Assembly: GCA_030536515.1 (NCBI GenBank)
Contig: JAUNPV010000001.1
Span: 310,001 to 374,000, forward strand
From: Eubacteriales bacterium
GTDB taxonomy: Bacteria > Bacillota > Clostridia > Oscillospirales > Oscillospiraceae
Direction of reading: 5' to 3'
DNA length: 64,000 bases
In this document: positions 63,781 to 64,000 of the stretch, one piece after another
How positions within the stretch are numbered: the stretch's first letter is position 1
Layout of the letters: the number at the start of each line of letters is the position of its first letter
Notes under the pieces: model-generated
The model's database searches: none
Told to the model about the DNA's origin: nothing
The model's input: the letters and a program-made list of their open reading frames with translations, nothing else
Made by a program: the position numbers and the translations under genes

Positions 63781-64000
63781 ATGTTTAACATCGGAATCAT
63801 CGGCTGCGGCAAGATTGCCCAGGTTCGGCACATTCCCGAGTATACGGCCCATCCCGAGGCCAAGCTGGCAGGCTATTTCGACCTGAACCAGGCCCGGGCC
63901 CGGGAGCTGGCTGACCGCTTTGGCGGCAGGGCCTATGCCTCCTGGCAGGAAATGCTGGAAGACCCTGCCATCGACGCCGTCAGCGTCTGCGTTGCCAACA
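63781..64000 (+). CDS. Gfo/Idh/MocA-family oxidoreductase, N-terminal part (cut by window edge)
   Basis: 73 codons are visible. The Rossmann start IGIIGCGKIAQVRHIPEY has the GxGxxA dinucleotide loop, followed by AKLAGYFDLNQARARELADRFG and DAVSVCVAN, as in sugar and inositol dehydrogenases. GAGGTG precedes the ATG. It follows the transporter operon by 29 bp, so it probably oxidises the imported sugar or polyol. The C-terminal half is outside the window. Confidence 0.9.
   Translation, partial: MFNIGIIGCGKIAQVRHIPEYTAHPEAKLAGYFDLNQARARELADRFGGRAYASWQEMLEDPAIDAVSVCVAN

Overview
The window looks like chromosomal DNA of a high-GC gut Clostridium-type Firmicute, most likely the Oscillospiraceae/Ruminococcaceae group. 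This is inferred from AGGAGG ribosome sites, TTGACA/TATAAT promoters, lipoprotein ABC binding proteins, a GS-III glutamine synthetase, an HrcA/CIRCE site, an ANTAR-type leader, a NiCo riboswitch and many GC-rich intergenic palindromic repeats. No rRNA, tRNA or CRISPR array was found. Gene density is high. Gene starts below were chosen from ribosome-binding-site spacing.

1-12.2 kb: nitrogen assimilation and nucleotide synthesis. A truncated glnA (GS-I) diverges from glnN (GS-III). The glnN leader carries two AxxGxx hexaloop hairpins, the second overlapping a terminator, which is the ANTAR antitermination layout. asnB, ilvE, purA, purB, guaA and pyrG follow on the same strand; most use glutamine or aspartate as nitrogen donor. 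12.4-13.1 kb: a CIRCE-controlled small heat-shock protein.

13.3-27.7 kb: a sugar locus. lacI-GH1 diverges from a 12-gene run: cytoplasmic GH9, a CUT1 ABC transporter without ATPase, VOC protein, a 75-aa unknown, ROK kinase, NagB-like deaminase, Gfo/Idh/MocA oxidoreductase, ThuA-like protein, zinc-type dehydrogenase and a second VOC protein. LacI operators lie in the divergent region. Kinase plus deaminase suggests an amino sugar; the remaining enzymes suggest an extra redox route that I do not recognise. 28.4-32.2 kb: membrane and biotin subunits of a sodium-pumping decarboxylase without its carboxyltransferase, then a KdpDE-like two-component pair. 32.2-34.4 kb: an AraC-HTH/GGDEF fusion, and a NiCo riboswitch ahead of a tiny membrane protein and a CDF metal exporter.

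34.5-47.2 kb: a peptidoglycan amino-sugar recycling locus. An RpiR/MurR-like regulator diverges from a CUT1 ABC transporter (again without ATPase), GNAT, PIG-L deacetylase, MurQ, esterase, AnmK, NamZ, NagZ and a BadF-type sugar kinase. All enzymes lack signal peptides, so digestion would be inside the cell after uptake of wall saccharides.

47.2-55.0 kb: two near-identical genes of about 2.83 kb for secreted Listeria-Bacteroides-repeat surface proteins. They face outward as a very large inverted repeat around a YesL-like protein and an AEC transporter, a layout that could invert or exchange sequence. 55.1-58.9 kb: a lower-GC accessory patch with a DUF4143-type ATPase, an unknown gene, mobilisation and transposase remnants and long inverted repeats. 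58.9-64 kb: LacI regulator, CUT2 (ribose-type) ABC transporter with its own ATPase, and the start of another Gfo/Idh/MocA oxidoreductase.

Between genes are at least two families of short non-autonomous repeats: one with TGTGCTTATCGG terminal inverted repeats and varied interiors, and one palindromic mosaic of about 190-310 bp whose ends co-vary between copies.
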